Below are positions 17,191 to 25,343 of a stretch of DNA of 64,000 bases, piece after piece. This stretch comes from Myxococcales bacterium (GTDB lineage: Bacteria; Myxococcota_A; Polyangia; Fen-1088). The position numbers and the translations under genes were made by a program. The notes below the pieces were generated by a model, which had not been told where the DNA came from, did no database searches, and saw nothing but the letters and a program-made list of their open reading frames with translations. Within the stretch, counting starts at the first letter, position 1. Each line of letters opens with the position of its first letter. The DNA is taken from contig PLNW01000108.1 in NCBI GenBank assembly GCA_003142855.1, positions 519 through 64,518 on the forward strand, written 5' to 3'.

Positions 17191-18057
17191 ATGGACTTGC
17201 ACACCCTCGAAGTCTTTCGTGCAGTCGCCAGCGAGAAGAGCTTCTCGCGTGCGGCGGCTCGCCTGTTACGGACCCAGCCAGCCGTTTCCATGGCGGTGCA
17301 GCGCCTGGAAGCTGAGGTGGGCGAGCCGCTCATCGATCGCGCGGGCAAGCAAGCGCGTCTGACCGATGCCGGCCAGGTGGTGTTCGACTACGCCCGGCGC
17401 TTCGACAACCTGCGGGTCGAGCTCGGCGTGGCCCTGGCCGAGTTACGTGACCACGGTGCGGGACGGCTGTTCATCGGTGCCAACGAATCGACCACTTTGT
17501 ACCTTCTGCCGCTCATCGCGCGCTACCGCAAGTTGTATCCGCGTGTGAAGGTGCAGGTTCGGCGCAGCCAATCCAGCCGGATCCCCGTCGAGATTCTGGA
17601 AGGCGACCTGGAGATGGGCGTGATCAGCTACGAGCCGCAAGATGACCGGCTGGTGGTGCGCATCCTCTACACCGATCACCTGGCCTGCGTGGTTTCTCCC
17701 CAGCACCGCTTCGCGCGGCGGCGCTCAGTTTCTATCGCTGACCTGGGTGCAGAGTCGTTCATCGCTCACAACGAGATGTCGCCCTACAAGGAGGTCGTGT
17801 TGCGCCAGTTCGAGCGGCTCAAGGTTCCGCTGCGACAGGATGTGGAGATGCCCACGGTGGAGGCCATCAGCAAGATGGTCCGGCGCAACCAGGGGGTGGC
17901 TTTCTTGCCCCGCATGTGCGTCGAGGAGGAGATCGCGCAGGGAACGCTGCGCGAAGTGCACGTGACCGACTTGCAGACCGAAAGGAAAATCCGACTGGTG
18001 TATCCCGCCGGGCGGACCCTCAGTCACGCCGGCCGGGCGTTCCTCGATCTGCTTTGA
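17191..18057 (+). CDS. LysR-family transcriptional regulator
   Basis: The start is ATG 17191, with GGGAGG seven bases upstream. The 288-residue product has a winged helix-turn-helix (LEVFRAVASEKSFSRAAARL, TQPAVSMAVQRLEAEVGEPL) and a LysR substrate-binding domain (GRLFIGANESTTLYLLPLIA, VEILEGDLEMGVISYE, ISKMVRRNQGVAFLPRMCV). The overall pattern is of the CysB/CysL-like group with a type 2 periplasmic-binding fold, but the effector cannot be read. It is divergent from the Hsp70-like operon with about 250 bp between. Its TGA stop directly abuts the stop of the convergent NtrC-type gene. Confidence 0.93.
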   Translation: MDLHTLEVFRAVASEKSFSRAAARLLRTQPAVSMAVQRLEAEVGEPLIDRAGKQARLTDAGQVVFDYARRFDNLRVELGVALAELRDHGAGRLFIGANESTTLYLLPLIARYRKLYPRVKVQVRRSQSSRIPVEILEGDLEMGVISYEPQDDRLVVRILYTDHLACVVSPQHRFARRRSVSIADLGAESFIAHNEMSPYKEVVLRQFERLKVPLRQDVEMPTVEAISKMVRRNQGVAFLPRMCVEEEIAQGTLREVHVTDLQTERKIRLVYPAGRTLSHAGRAFLDLL

Positions 18058-19428
18058 CTAGCCATCGTCCCCCTCGTCGTCGCTGCCTGCCGCCACGCCG
18101 GCGCGTTCCAGCGCCCGGTAGAGTGTGCGGCGGTCAATGCCCAGACGCTCGGCCGCCTTTTTCTTGTTGCCGCCACATTCAGCCAGGATGAGCCCGATGT
18201 AGCGCTTCTCCAACTCCGACAGGGTCGGGCGATCATCGAAGATTCCGCCCGGCTCCGCCGGCGAGCCGCCATAGACTTCCACGGGAAGATCCGAGGGCAG
18301 CACCACGTTGCCCTTGGCCACGGCCACCGCGCGTTCAATGGCATTTTCCAACTCGCGAACGTTTCCGGGCCAGGAATGGCGACAGAGAACCTCCAGCGCT
18401 TCCGGCGACACGCTTGCCTCGGACCGACTCTCGCGGCGAGCGATCTTGGCCAAGAAGTGGCGCACCAGAATGGGGATGTCACCGGCGCGCTCACGCAAGG
18501 GAGGCATGCGCACGGTGACCACGTTGATGCGGAAGTAGAGATCTTCGCGGAAACGGCCCGTCTTGACGTCCGCCTCGAGGTCGCGGTTGGTGGCGCACAC
18601 CAGGCGCACGTCGACTCTGATGGATTCGGTGCCGCCCACGGGCCGCACCTCACCGTCCTGCAGGACGCGCAAGAGCTGAGCTTGCATCTTGGGGCCCATG
18701 TCGCCAATCTCGTCGAGAAACAGGGTGCCGTCGTTGGCCATCTCGAAGAGGCCGCGCTTGGCGGCCACCGCGCCGGTGAAGGCCCCTCGGGCATGACCGA
18801 ATAGCTCGGATTCCAGGAGCGATTCGGACAGGGCTGTGCAATTCACCGGCACGAAGGCTTTGCCGGCGCGGGGCGAGCGGGTGTGGATGGCACGCGCCAC
18901 CAGTTCCTTTCCCGTGCCCGATTCGCCGACCACTAGAACCGTGGCCGTCGTGGGGGCGACCCGTGCGACCAGTTTGTAGACATCGAGCATGCGGGGGCTT
19001 TTGCCTTCGATCTCGGCCACCTGTGCCGCGCCCGTCTTCGGTGCCGCCACCGCCTCGGCGGAAAGGCGTCGGCGCTCCAGCGCGCGGGCCACGGTCTGGC
19101 GCAACTCTTCGACGTTGAAGGGCTTGGAAACGTAGTCGTAGGCGCCGTGTCCGATGGCTTCCATGGCGCCGGTGACGTCGCCGAACGCGGTGATGAGGAT
19201 CACGGGCGTGCCCGGAGCCCTTTCGGAAAAGGCGCGCAACACGTCCATGCCGCCCACCCGTTCCATGCGAATGTCCGAAACCACAAGATCATATCGTCCC
19301 GACGCCGCCCGTTCGACTGCGGGCGCGCCGTCGTCCACGGCGTCGACCTCGAAGCCCTCGGCACTCAAGATCTCGCGCAGAAGGTCGCGTGCGACGGCGT
19401 CGTCCTCGACCACCAGAACTTTGGTCAT
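18058..19428 (-). CDS. NtrC-family sigma-54 response regulator
   Basis: The 456-residue protein has a receiver domain with phospho-acceptor Asp52 (SDIRM) and conserved Lys102 (SKPFN). The AAA+ domain carries Walker A GESGTGKE (168-175), the sigma-54-contacting GAFTGA loop (215-220), FLDEIGDM Walker B and the R-finger region. A Fis-type helix-turn-helix ends the protein (LSELEKRYIGLILAECGGNK, AAERLGIDRRTLYRALERAG). It activates sigma-54 promoters when phosphorylated. The start overlaps the stop of the adjacent histidine kinase gene (ATGA), which identifies its partner. It ends back to back with the convergent lysR-type gene. Confidence 0.96.
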   Translation of the reverse strand: MTKVLVVEDDAVARDLLREILSAEGFEVDAVDDGAPAVERAASGRYDLVVSDIRMERVGGMDVLRAFSERAPGTPVILITAFGDVTGAMEAIGHGAYDYVSKPFNVEELRQTVARALERRRLSAEAVAAPKTGAAQVAEIEGKSPRMLDVYKLVARVAPTTATVLVVGESGTGKELVARAIHTRSPRAGKAFVPVNCTALSESLLESELFGHARGAFTGAVAAKRGLFEMANDGTLFLDEIGDMGPKMQAQLLRVLQDGEVRPVGGTESIRVDVRLVCATNRDLEADVKTGRFREDLYFRINVVTVRMPPLRERAGDIPILVRHFLAKIARRESRSEASVSPEALEVLCRHSWPGNVRELENAIERAVAVAKGNVVLPSDLPVEVYGGSPAEPGGIFDDRPTLSELEKRYIGLILAECGGNKKKAAERLGIDRRTLYRALERAGVAAGSDDEGDDG

Positions 19429-20981
19429 GCTGCTCCTCCGGCCGCGGCCCGTGGGGATGCTGGTTCGGCCTGCGCGTGGCGGGGCAAACGCAGGGTGAAA
19501 GCCGAGCCTTGGCCGGGCGTGCTCTGCACCGCAATGGTGCCGCCCAACGCTTTGGCCAATTCGCGGCAGATGGCCAGGCCCAGTCCGGTGCCCTTGCCCC
19601 GTCCCTTGGTCGTGTAGAAGGGCTCGAAGATTCGCCGCAGATCCTCGGGTGCGATGCCGGTTCCCGTGTCCCGCACCGTGATGAGCACATGGTCATCCTG
19701 CGACTGCGCTGTGAGCGCGACGAGCCCGCCCTGTTCCACCGCATCCAGGGCATTAGAAAGCAGGTTGATCACGATCTGTCGCAGCAAGCCTGGGTCGGTG
19801 ACGAAGTCAGCCGGATCGTCGGGCACGTCCACGTTCAGAGTCTTGTTGCTCCCCGACTCGCCTCCGCGCGTGACCTCGACCGCCTCACTCAAGACCTGGC
19901 GCAAGGAAACCAGCTTGCGTTCCGCTTCCAACGAGCGCGTAGAGTCGAGGTAGTCGCGCACAATGCGGCCAATGCGGGCAATCTCGCGCGTGGACACGTC
20001 CAGGCGCTCACGCAGGTTCGGGGATAGATCGCGCTGTGACAAGGCTAGCTGCAGGTGGCCTGACACCGACGACAACGGTGTGCCGATCTCGTGGGCAAGC
20101 TGCGCCGCCAACTGGCCGAGAGCGGCCAGGCGCACCTTCGAGGCGTTTTCACGGCGCAGCTCGTTGAGCAGGCGGTTGAGTTGCTCCAGGGCCATGTTCT
20201 TGCGGGACAGATCCTGCGTGGCCATCTCAATCTCGCGCGCGAGCCGCTGGTTGAAGGCGTGGATCTCTCGGTTGGCGGTGGAAAGCTGCTCCAGCATTCG
20301 GTTGAAGCCGTGTGACAGGCGGCCGACCTCGTCGTTGGTGTCCATCGGCACTCGTCGATCCAGGTCGCCAGCTTCCACGTCGCGCATGGCGCGCGCGAGA
20401 ATGTCGAGGCGCCGCAAGACCACGCGGTCGATGATAAAGCCAGACAACAGCATGAGCACCAAGAGCTGGCCAAGACCCAGCAGCAGCGACCAGCGTTCCG
20501 TCACCTTGATGACCGACTGGACCGGACCCAGGCTCCAGTTCATGCTCAACACGGCGGTCCACGGTCCCTTGAGGTCGACGTTGCGGGTCACTACGTGCAG
20601 GTCATCACCCACAGTGGCCTTGCGCGCGGATGAGATGATGGGTTCGCGTGGGATGGCGCCTAGACGTGTGATCTCCGTAGCCTCTCCTCGCTGAGCAAAG
20701 ATGCGCGTCGCGCTTTCGCGTTCGATGACGAGTTGCAGACGCTGGATGCGCGGATGCCGGCTGGTGTAGTTCGAGAGAGCGATGGCCAGATCGCGATCCT
20801 CGGCATCGGCGTCGAATCGCTCCAGGGTCTGCTTGATGTCGTCCGCGATTTCGTCTGCCGAGGCGAGCGCCTGACGGGTCAGTTCGCGGCGCATGGCATA
20901 GATGCGCAGCCAATAGGTTGCGCCCGCGGTCACGAGAACACTGACCGCGACGAGCAACCAAACCTTGGTTCGGATGGTCAC
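19425..20981 (-). CDS. Sensor histidine kinase, partner of the NtrC-type regulator
   Basis: GTG at 20981 is preferred (AGGA seven bases upstream); TTG at 20987 is possible. An N-terminal transmembrane helix (WLLVAVSVLVTAGATYWL) and a second one (LLLGLGQLLVLMLLSGFI) enclose an extracytoplasmic sensor domain of about 140 residues. A HAMP region follows (DRVVLRRLDILARAMRDVEA), then a coiled coil, the HisKA box with His299 in the TTG numbering (AQLAHEIGTPLSSVSGHL), and HATPase N, G1 and G2 boxes (INLLSNALDAV, VRDTGTGIAPEDL, GKGTGLGLAICREL). The signal is unknown. Kinase and regulator are co-translated. Confidence 0.95.
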   Translation of the reverse strand: MTIRTKVWLLVAVSVLVTAGATYWLRIYAMRRELTRQALASADEIADDIKQTLERFDADAEDRDLAIALSNYTSRHPRIQRLQLVIERESATRIFAQRGEATEITRLGAIPREPIISSARKATVGDDLHVVTRNVDLKGPWTAVLSMNWSLGPVQSVIKVTERWSLLLGLGQLLVLMLLSGFIIDRVVLRRLDILARAMRDVEAGDLDRRVPMDTNDEVGRLSHGFNRMLEQLSTANREIHAFNQRLAREIEMATQDLSRKNMALEQLNRLLNELRRENASKVRLAALGQLAAQLAHEIGTPLSSVSGHLQLALSQRDLSPNLRERLDVSTREIARIGRIVRDYLDSTRSLEAERKLVSLRQVLSEAVEVTRGGESGSNKTLNVDVPDDPADFVTDPGLLRQIVINLLSNALDAVEQGGLVALTAQSQDDHVLITVRDTGTGIAPEDLRRIFEPFYTTKGRGKGTGLGLAICRELAKALGGTIAVQSTPGQGSAFTLRLPRHAQAEPASPRAAAGGAA

Positions 20982-21047
20982 GCGCAAATCCTAGGGGTGG
21001 TTCCGCGGGCGCAAACGCCCGCCGACACCAGAATAGCAGCCGGCAAC

Positions 21048-21076
21048 AAAAAACCCCCGGGGATCATCCCGGGGGT
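21048..21076 (-). terminator. Rho-independent terminator
   Basis: The 9-bp G+C-rich stem has arms 21053-21061 and 21068-21076 (ACCCCCGGG/CCCGGGGGT) with a 6-nt loop. On the minus strand it is followed by a run of Ts. It lies about 70 bp after the stop of the small Lys-rich gene, which it probably ends. Confidence 0.85.
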
Positions 21077-21144
21077 CTTTGCGAAGAAGCGGGACGGCCA
21101 GATGACTCCGGCCGTCCTGCATTCTTTCCAGGAGTCGAAGTTCG

Positions 21145-21339
21145 TTACTTCGCCTCGGGAGCGGCTTCCTTCTTCTCGTCGCCCTTCTTGTCCTTCTTGC
21201 CCTTCTTGCCCTTCTTGCCCTTGGCTGGCTTGGCGGTGTCACCAGCAGCGGCCGGCTCATCAGCGGCGGAGGCGAGGGTCGTGGTGGCAGTCGGGATGAT
21301 GAACGCAATGGCGAGGAGGATAACGCGGGTCAGCTTCAT
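21145..21339 (-). CDS. Small secreted Lys-rich protein
   Basis: The protein has 64 residues. A clear signal peptide (LTRVILLAIAFIIPTATTTL, cleavage near ASA-AD) is followed by a mature part of about 37 residues dominated by Lys, Gly, Glu and Ala (KGKKGKKGKKDKKGDEKK). A strong AAGGAG ribosome-binding site sits seven bases before the ATG, and a textbook terminator follows, so this is a real single-gene unit. I recognise no family. The highly basic, repetitive tail could bind nucleic acid, phosphate or acidic polysaccharide; that is speculation. Such short Lys-rich tails vary in repeat number between strains. Confidence 0.75.
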   Translation of the reverse strand: MKLTRVILLAIAFIIPTATTTLASAADEPAAAGDTAKPAKGKKGKKGKKDKKGDEKKEAAPEAK

Positions 21340-21658
21340 AATGATCTCCTTGTCGTCTTCTGTTTTCTGGCCTTACGGCCGGGATCTATTCCCCATCCTT
21401 GCAGCCCATGTGCCACGCCGTGTGCATAATCAGAATGTAGTAATTCTGAGCAGTTATGAGGTTCCGGATGCAGGATGGCAGGACGGGAGTGAGGCGATTT
21501 TGCTTGCGCGAAACCGACCGTGTGGCGATGTGCCGCATGGGCAACAACGAGCCCGCGCCAGCCGTCGAAGGTCGCAGACTTGGCGGTGAATTGATCGCGG
21601 TCGGCCACGACCACGGCCACGAACCACGACCACGACCGCCACCGCAGCCACTCGGATT
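21340..21658. other. Intergenic region with a hexamer-repeat tract
   Basis: No gene is evident. An inverted repeat CAGAAT/ATTCTG lies at about 21431-21448, and a degenerate tandem tract of GGCCAC/GACCAC units spans 21603-21640. Related tracts occur at 56759-56804, 57480-57511 and 63614-63642. Confidence 0.6.
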
Positions 21659-22132
21659 CTATTTCTGGTCGGTCTGGGTCAGGATGGCGATGTTCTTCGC
21701 GCCCGCTCTCTTGGCGATGGCCATGAGGTCGACCGCCTCGCCCAAGAAGACGTTCTTGTCTCCGCGCAGAAGGAGCGTTTCCGAGCCGACGTCGTTGAGC
21801 GCCTTGCGAATCTCTTGTTCCAAGTTGGCAACCTCGACCTTCTTGGAGAAGAGATACACCTCATTGCTCTTGGTCACGGTCAAGATGGGATCGGTGCGCT
21901 TCTTGGTCACCGCGCCCGCTGAGTTCGCCTTGGGCAGCGCCACCTTCACGCCGGTGCGCGACGTGATCTCCGACTCGACGATGGCCGTGGATGTGACCAT
22001 GAAAATAATGAGCAGGACCAAGAACACATCGGTGAGCGGCGTGATGTTGATCTCCGCCACCACGGTCTCGCTCACGTCGGCCTCGCCTCCGTCGGCCGCG
22101 CTCGCGTCTTCTATTTGGATGTTCATCCCCAT
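21659..22132 (-). CDS. ExbD/TolR-type proton-channel partner
   Basis: The 157-residue protein has a short cytoplasmic tail, one transmembrane helix with the proton-carrying Asp (NITPLTDVFLVLLIIFMV), and a periplasmic TolR/ExbD fold (GVKVALPKANSAG, DPILTVTKSNEVYLFSK, LLRGDKNVFLGEAVDLMAIA). It forms the rotary or force-transducing unit with the TolQ/ExbB-type protein encoded 12 bp upstream. No TonB, TolA, TolB or Pal gene is adjacent, so whether the pair serves the Tol-Pal, TonB or a myxobacterial motility-type machine cannot be decided here. Confidence 0.92.
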   Translation of the reverse strand: MGMNIQIEDASAADGGEADVSETVVAEINITPLTDVFLVLLIIFMVTSTAIVESEITSRTGVKVALPKANSAGAVTKKRTDPILTVTKSNEVYLFSKKVEVANLEQEIRKALNDVGSETLLLRGDKNVFLGEAVDLMAIAKRAGAKNIAILTQTDQK

Positions 22133-22144
22133 CGCGCAGGGATT

Positions 22145-22837
22145 CTACGAAGGAGAGGTGTTCTTCTCTGCCGGCGAGGAAGCCGAACCGGGCAGGGCCG
22201 GGGGAACCTCTCGGGTTTTCGCGTACTCGCCCAGCGCCAGCAGGAACTCTTCACAGAATATCTTGTACTCGACGGCGATAGCGCCCACCCGCGAGACAAA
22301 GTAGTTGTAGGCGATGATGGCGTAGATGGCGACCAGCAAGCCCGCGGCTGTCGCCACCAGCGCGGCCGCGATTCCTTGTGACACAACCTTGAAGCCGCCC
22401 GTGCCCGCGGTCGACATGGATTGGAAGGCCTTGAGGATGCCCACCACAGTGCCAAAGAGCCCGACGAAGGGCGCGGAGGAGCCCACGGTTCCAAGTGCCC
22501 ACAGGTAGCGCTTGAACGAGCCGATGGCGACCGTCCGCTGGGACATGACGGATTCGGTGGTCTTGTTGGGCGTCTTGGCAAATACGCGCAGGCCGCGGCC
22601 AAAGACACCGGCCAAGGGATCGTTCGAGGTTTCGCAGAAGGCGTGGGCCTTGGGCAGATCCCCGCTTTCGATGGCGCCGATCACGTGGTTCTTGAACACC
22701 TCGGACTTGGCCAGGACGTTCCACAACGCGTAGACGCGTTCGCAGATGATGGTCAGGCCGGCGACCGACCACAGCAGAAGGAGCGACAGGATCATCCACT
22801 CGTCGTGGATCAGGTTGGAAATCGTTTCCCAGGTCAT
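22145..22837 (-). CDS. MotA/TolQ/ExbB-type proton channel protein
   Basis: The start is at ATG 22837; a TTG 15 bases upstream is weaker. The 230-residue product has three transmembrane segments (MILSLLLLWSVAGLTIICER, ALGTVGSSAPFVGLFGTVVG, LVATAAGLLVAIYAIIAYNY) with the usual large cytoplasmic loop. The conserved TVGSSAPFVGLFGTVVGIL and ALVATAAGLLVAIYAI motifs define the family. It works with the ExbD/TolR-type protein downstream. The gene is divergent from a histidine kinase gene, with 73 bp between the two starts. Confidence 0.93.
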   Translation of the reverse strand: MTWETISNLIHDEWMILSLLLLWSVAGLTIICERVYALWNVLAKSEVFKNHVIGAIESGDLPKAHAFCETSNDPLAGVFGRGLRVFAKTPNKTTESVMSQRTVAIGSFKRYLWALGTVGSSAPFVGLFGTVVGILKAFQSMSTAGTGGFKVVSQGIAAALVATAAGLLVAIYAIIAYNYFVSRVGAIAVEYKIFCEEFLLALGEYAKTREVPPALPGSASSPAEKNTSPS

Positions 22838-22873
22838 GGATGCGACACCCAAGGGTGCTCGGCGAAAGTCGCT

Positions 22874-22904
22874 TTGTCCAGATCTCCTCTGTTTCGTTTA
22901 CAAT
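22874..22904 (+). promoter_or_regulatory. Candidate promoter abutting a start codon (leaderless)
   Basis: A TACAAT -10 box at 22899-22904 ends six bases before the ATG at 22911. A possible -35 (TTGTCC, 22874-22879) lies 19 bp upstream. Transcription would start about at the ATG, and no Shine-Dalgarno sequence precedes it. Confidence 0.4.
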
Positions 22905-22910
22905 GCCGGC

Positions 22911-25142
22911 ATGCCTCAGGCCACACAGGGCGGCGGTGAGTTTCGCCTTCCGCGCAAGATCGCGGCGGCCGAGCTGTTCCTGGGCGCGATCGAGGTCACG
23001 GTGTGCGCTCCCCCTCTCGTCCTGTGCGCGCGCGCTCTGCCCGACCGCTGGCTGTGGGCCAAGGTGCTGGTGCCAGTCTTGCTGGCTGCCTGGACCGCTT
23101 CGCTGTTTCGCTTGGTGGATTTGTTGCGATCATTGACTGAACAGTTGGCCGTGCTCCAGCGTGGCGAAAAGGCCAAGGCGTTGAACGCGGACGTCACCCG
23201 TCGGGCGCTTGCGCGTGCGCCCCGTGAGAGTGCTGTCGTGCACTTTGCCCTGTGGACCGGGTTGGCGCTGGTCCTGGCGGGTGCGGTTTTCCGTTCGGGC
23301 GGGCGTGACCCGTTAGAAGCTGCGGCGTTGGCCACACTCGGTGTCATTTCGGCCGCGGGAGTGGCAGCGGTGCGCCTTCTGATTCTTGACCGCATCTTGG
23401 GAGCCGTCCGGCCCATCCTCATGCCTCAGCTTCAGGCCATTCAGGCTTTCGTGACTGACTACCGGGGTTGGTTCGCCTGCGCCGTCTTGGCCACGCTGGC
23501 ACTGTCGCACGCGTTGCTGGCACTCATGGCCTATTCGCTGCTACGGTTGCCGGGGCTGGCTCGAGCGGCTTTCCCCCTGTGGGCGCTTCTGGTTGTGGCG
23601 GCACTGGTCTGGTGGCGTTCCTTCGTCCGTCGGGCTGCGCCTATCGAGCAGTACTTCGACGCAACTGTGCGCGCGCGCGGCAGCAAAGGCCCGGCACGCG
23701 ACGAGCCCAAGGCGATCGCGGCCTTCGTGGCGGCGCAAGCGCTGCCCTACCGACTTTCTGCTTGGCAGGCCTTGTCCGTCGGACTGGCCGGGGTTGTGGC
23801 GTTCACCGCGGCCTGGCCGTGGCCGGGCTTGCATGGTCCTGTGGTCATGCGGATGATCGTCATCCTGGTCCTAGTCGCGAGCGTAGTCGCCATCTATCAG
23901 AGGATCGCGCTACAGGAGATCCTGCGGCCGCTGTTTCGCCATCTGGGCTCGCGCCATTTGCTTCCGCCGGACCAGGTCCGCTCGCCCGTCGGGCTGCGCC
24001 TAAAACTGGCCGTGTTCTTCCTCGGTGTGTGGGGGTTTGGCGTCGGGTTTCTCTGGCTCTTCCAGCAGGCCGCGCCCAGCGGCAGTGCGCGTTTTGCCTT
24101 GGCCATTGGCATCGTACTCGCGGCTGGTGTGGTCCTGTTCGCGGTGCGCGAGGTGGTAGTCCCCCTGCGCGCTTTGGAGGAGCGTTCGGGGGAAATGTCA
24201 AAGGGGCAACTCGCCCGACCGGTCCCTCCTTGGGGCGAAGCCGACGAGCTGGGGCGCCTGGCCGTGATCTTCGAGGAGATGCGGCGCTCGCTGCGCGACC
24301 GGCTGCGTTCGACCGAGTCAATCAACGTCGACTTGGAACGCGAGGTGCGTCGGCGCACCGAGGCCCTGGAACAGAGAAACGCCGAGCTGCACGACGCGCT
24401 GGAGAAGTTGCGACGGGCGCAGGATAACCTGGTTCGCAGTGAGAAACTGGCGTCCATGGGCCGGCTGGTTGCGGGAATCGCACACGAAATCAACAATCCG
24501 GTCAACGCCGTGATCAACTCGCTCGGGCCGCTGGAGGAGGCGGTGGGGCGCATTGCAGCCGTCGAGCCTGGCGGCCCCGTCGCGAAACTCGCCGCCGAGG
24601 CAGCGGAGATTCTAGCCGTGGTCCAGCGCGGGGCCGCGCGCACCAAGAGCATCGTGCAGGCCCTGCACGGCTACGCCCGGGGCGACGAGTCTGTCGAGCG
24701 GGAGGTCTTTCTCGCTCGCAGCGTGGACGACACCCTGGGGTTGCTGCAGCACCGGTTGCGACACGTGCAGATCATCAAAGAGGTGGACCCCGACGTTCGC
24801 GTTCGCGGCTTTCCAGGCCAGATAGACCAGGTCCTCATGAATTTGCTGACCAACGCTGCGCAAGCCATGGGTGATCGGGGCGGAACCATTCGCGTCAGCA
24901 CACAATCCCGCGACGGCCGCGTGTTGCTCATGGTCAGTGACGACGGTCCCGGAATTCCCGCCGACGTCTTGCCGCGGATCTTCGATCCGTTCTTCACCAC
25001 CAAAGACGTGGGTGAGGGCTCCGGGCTAGGGTTGTCGATCGTCCACGGCATCATCGAGCGCCACGGCGGTCAAATCGATGTGGACAGCAAGCCAGGGCAG
25101 GGGACGACCTTCACGGTTTCTTTCCCGCGTCCGGGTGGTTAG
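22911..25142 (+). CDS. Polytopic sensor histidine kinase
   Basis: The 743-residue protein has a long membrane region: hydrophobic stretches at about 22-42, 48-66, 110-130, 136-158, 187-210, 220-235, 285-303, 310-328, 364-384 and 394-412. A HAMP-like segment (REVVVPLRALEERSGEMSKG), a coiled coil and a HisKA box with His525 (GIAHEINNPVNAVINSL) follow. The ATPase domain has LMNLLTNAAQAMG, VSDDGPGIPADVL and GSGLGLSIVHGIIERHGG. The start codon is preceded directly by a TACAAT box and lacks a Shine-Dalgarno sequence. No response regulator is adjacent, so this is an orphan kinase. The two-block membrane arrangement resembles other myxobacterial HAMP kinases but the ligand is unknown. Confidence 0.93.
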   Translation: MPQATQGGGEFRLPRKIAAAELFLGAIEVTVCAPPLVLCARALPDRWLWAKVLVPVLLAAWTASLFRLVDLLRSLTEQLAVLQRGEKAKALNADVTRRALARAPRESAVVHFALWTGLALVLAGAVFRSGGRDPLEAAALATLGVISAAGVAAVRLLILDRILGAVRPILMPQLQAIQAFVTDYRGWFACAVLATLALSHALLALMAYSLLRLPGLARAAFPLWALLVVAALVWWRSFVRRAAPIEQYFDATVRARGSKGPARDEPKAIAAFVAAQALPYRLSAWQALSVGLAGVVAFTAAWPWPGLHGPVVMRMIVILVLVASVVAIYQRIALQEILRPLFRHLGSRHLLPPDQVRSPVGLRLKLAVFFLGVWGFGVGFLWLFQQAAPSGSARFALAIGIVLAAGVVLFAVREVVVPLRALEERSGEMSKGQLARPVPPWGEADELGRLAVIFEEMRRSLRDRLRSTESINVDLEREVRRRTEALEQRNAELHDALEKLRRAQDNLVRSEKLASMGRLVAGIAHEINNPVNAVINSLGPLEEAVGRIAAVEPGGPVAKLAAEAAEILAVVQRGAARTKSIVQALHGYARGDESVEREVFLARSVDDTLGLLQHRLRHVQIIKEVDPDVRVRGFPGQIDQVLMNLLTNAAQAMGDRGGTIRVSTQSRDGRVLLMVSDDGPGIPADVLPRIFDPFFTTKDVGEGSGLGLSIVHGIIERHGGQIDVDSKPGQGTTFTVSFPRPGG

Positions 25143-25343
25143 CTTTTCCACCGCCCGTCGTGCTTTCTTTGGCGGGCAACTTGTGGATCCGAGCTAACAG
25201 TTTGTGAGCGCGGTCCGGTTGCCTTGATGTGGTCTGGCCGTCGGAGGGCGGGGCGGGGCGAAAACTTGACGGCCGAGTCCGGCGGGATACGGTGTGTGTA
25301 GGTATAGGTAGTTCAAAACTATCAGGCCAAAACGGGGCAAAAT

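Noticed and set aside
21603-21640. Hexamer tract as a CRISPR remnant
   Set aside because: Units are contiguous 6-mers without spacers.
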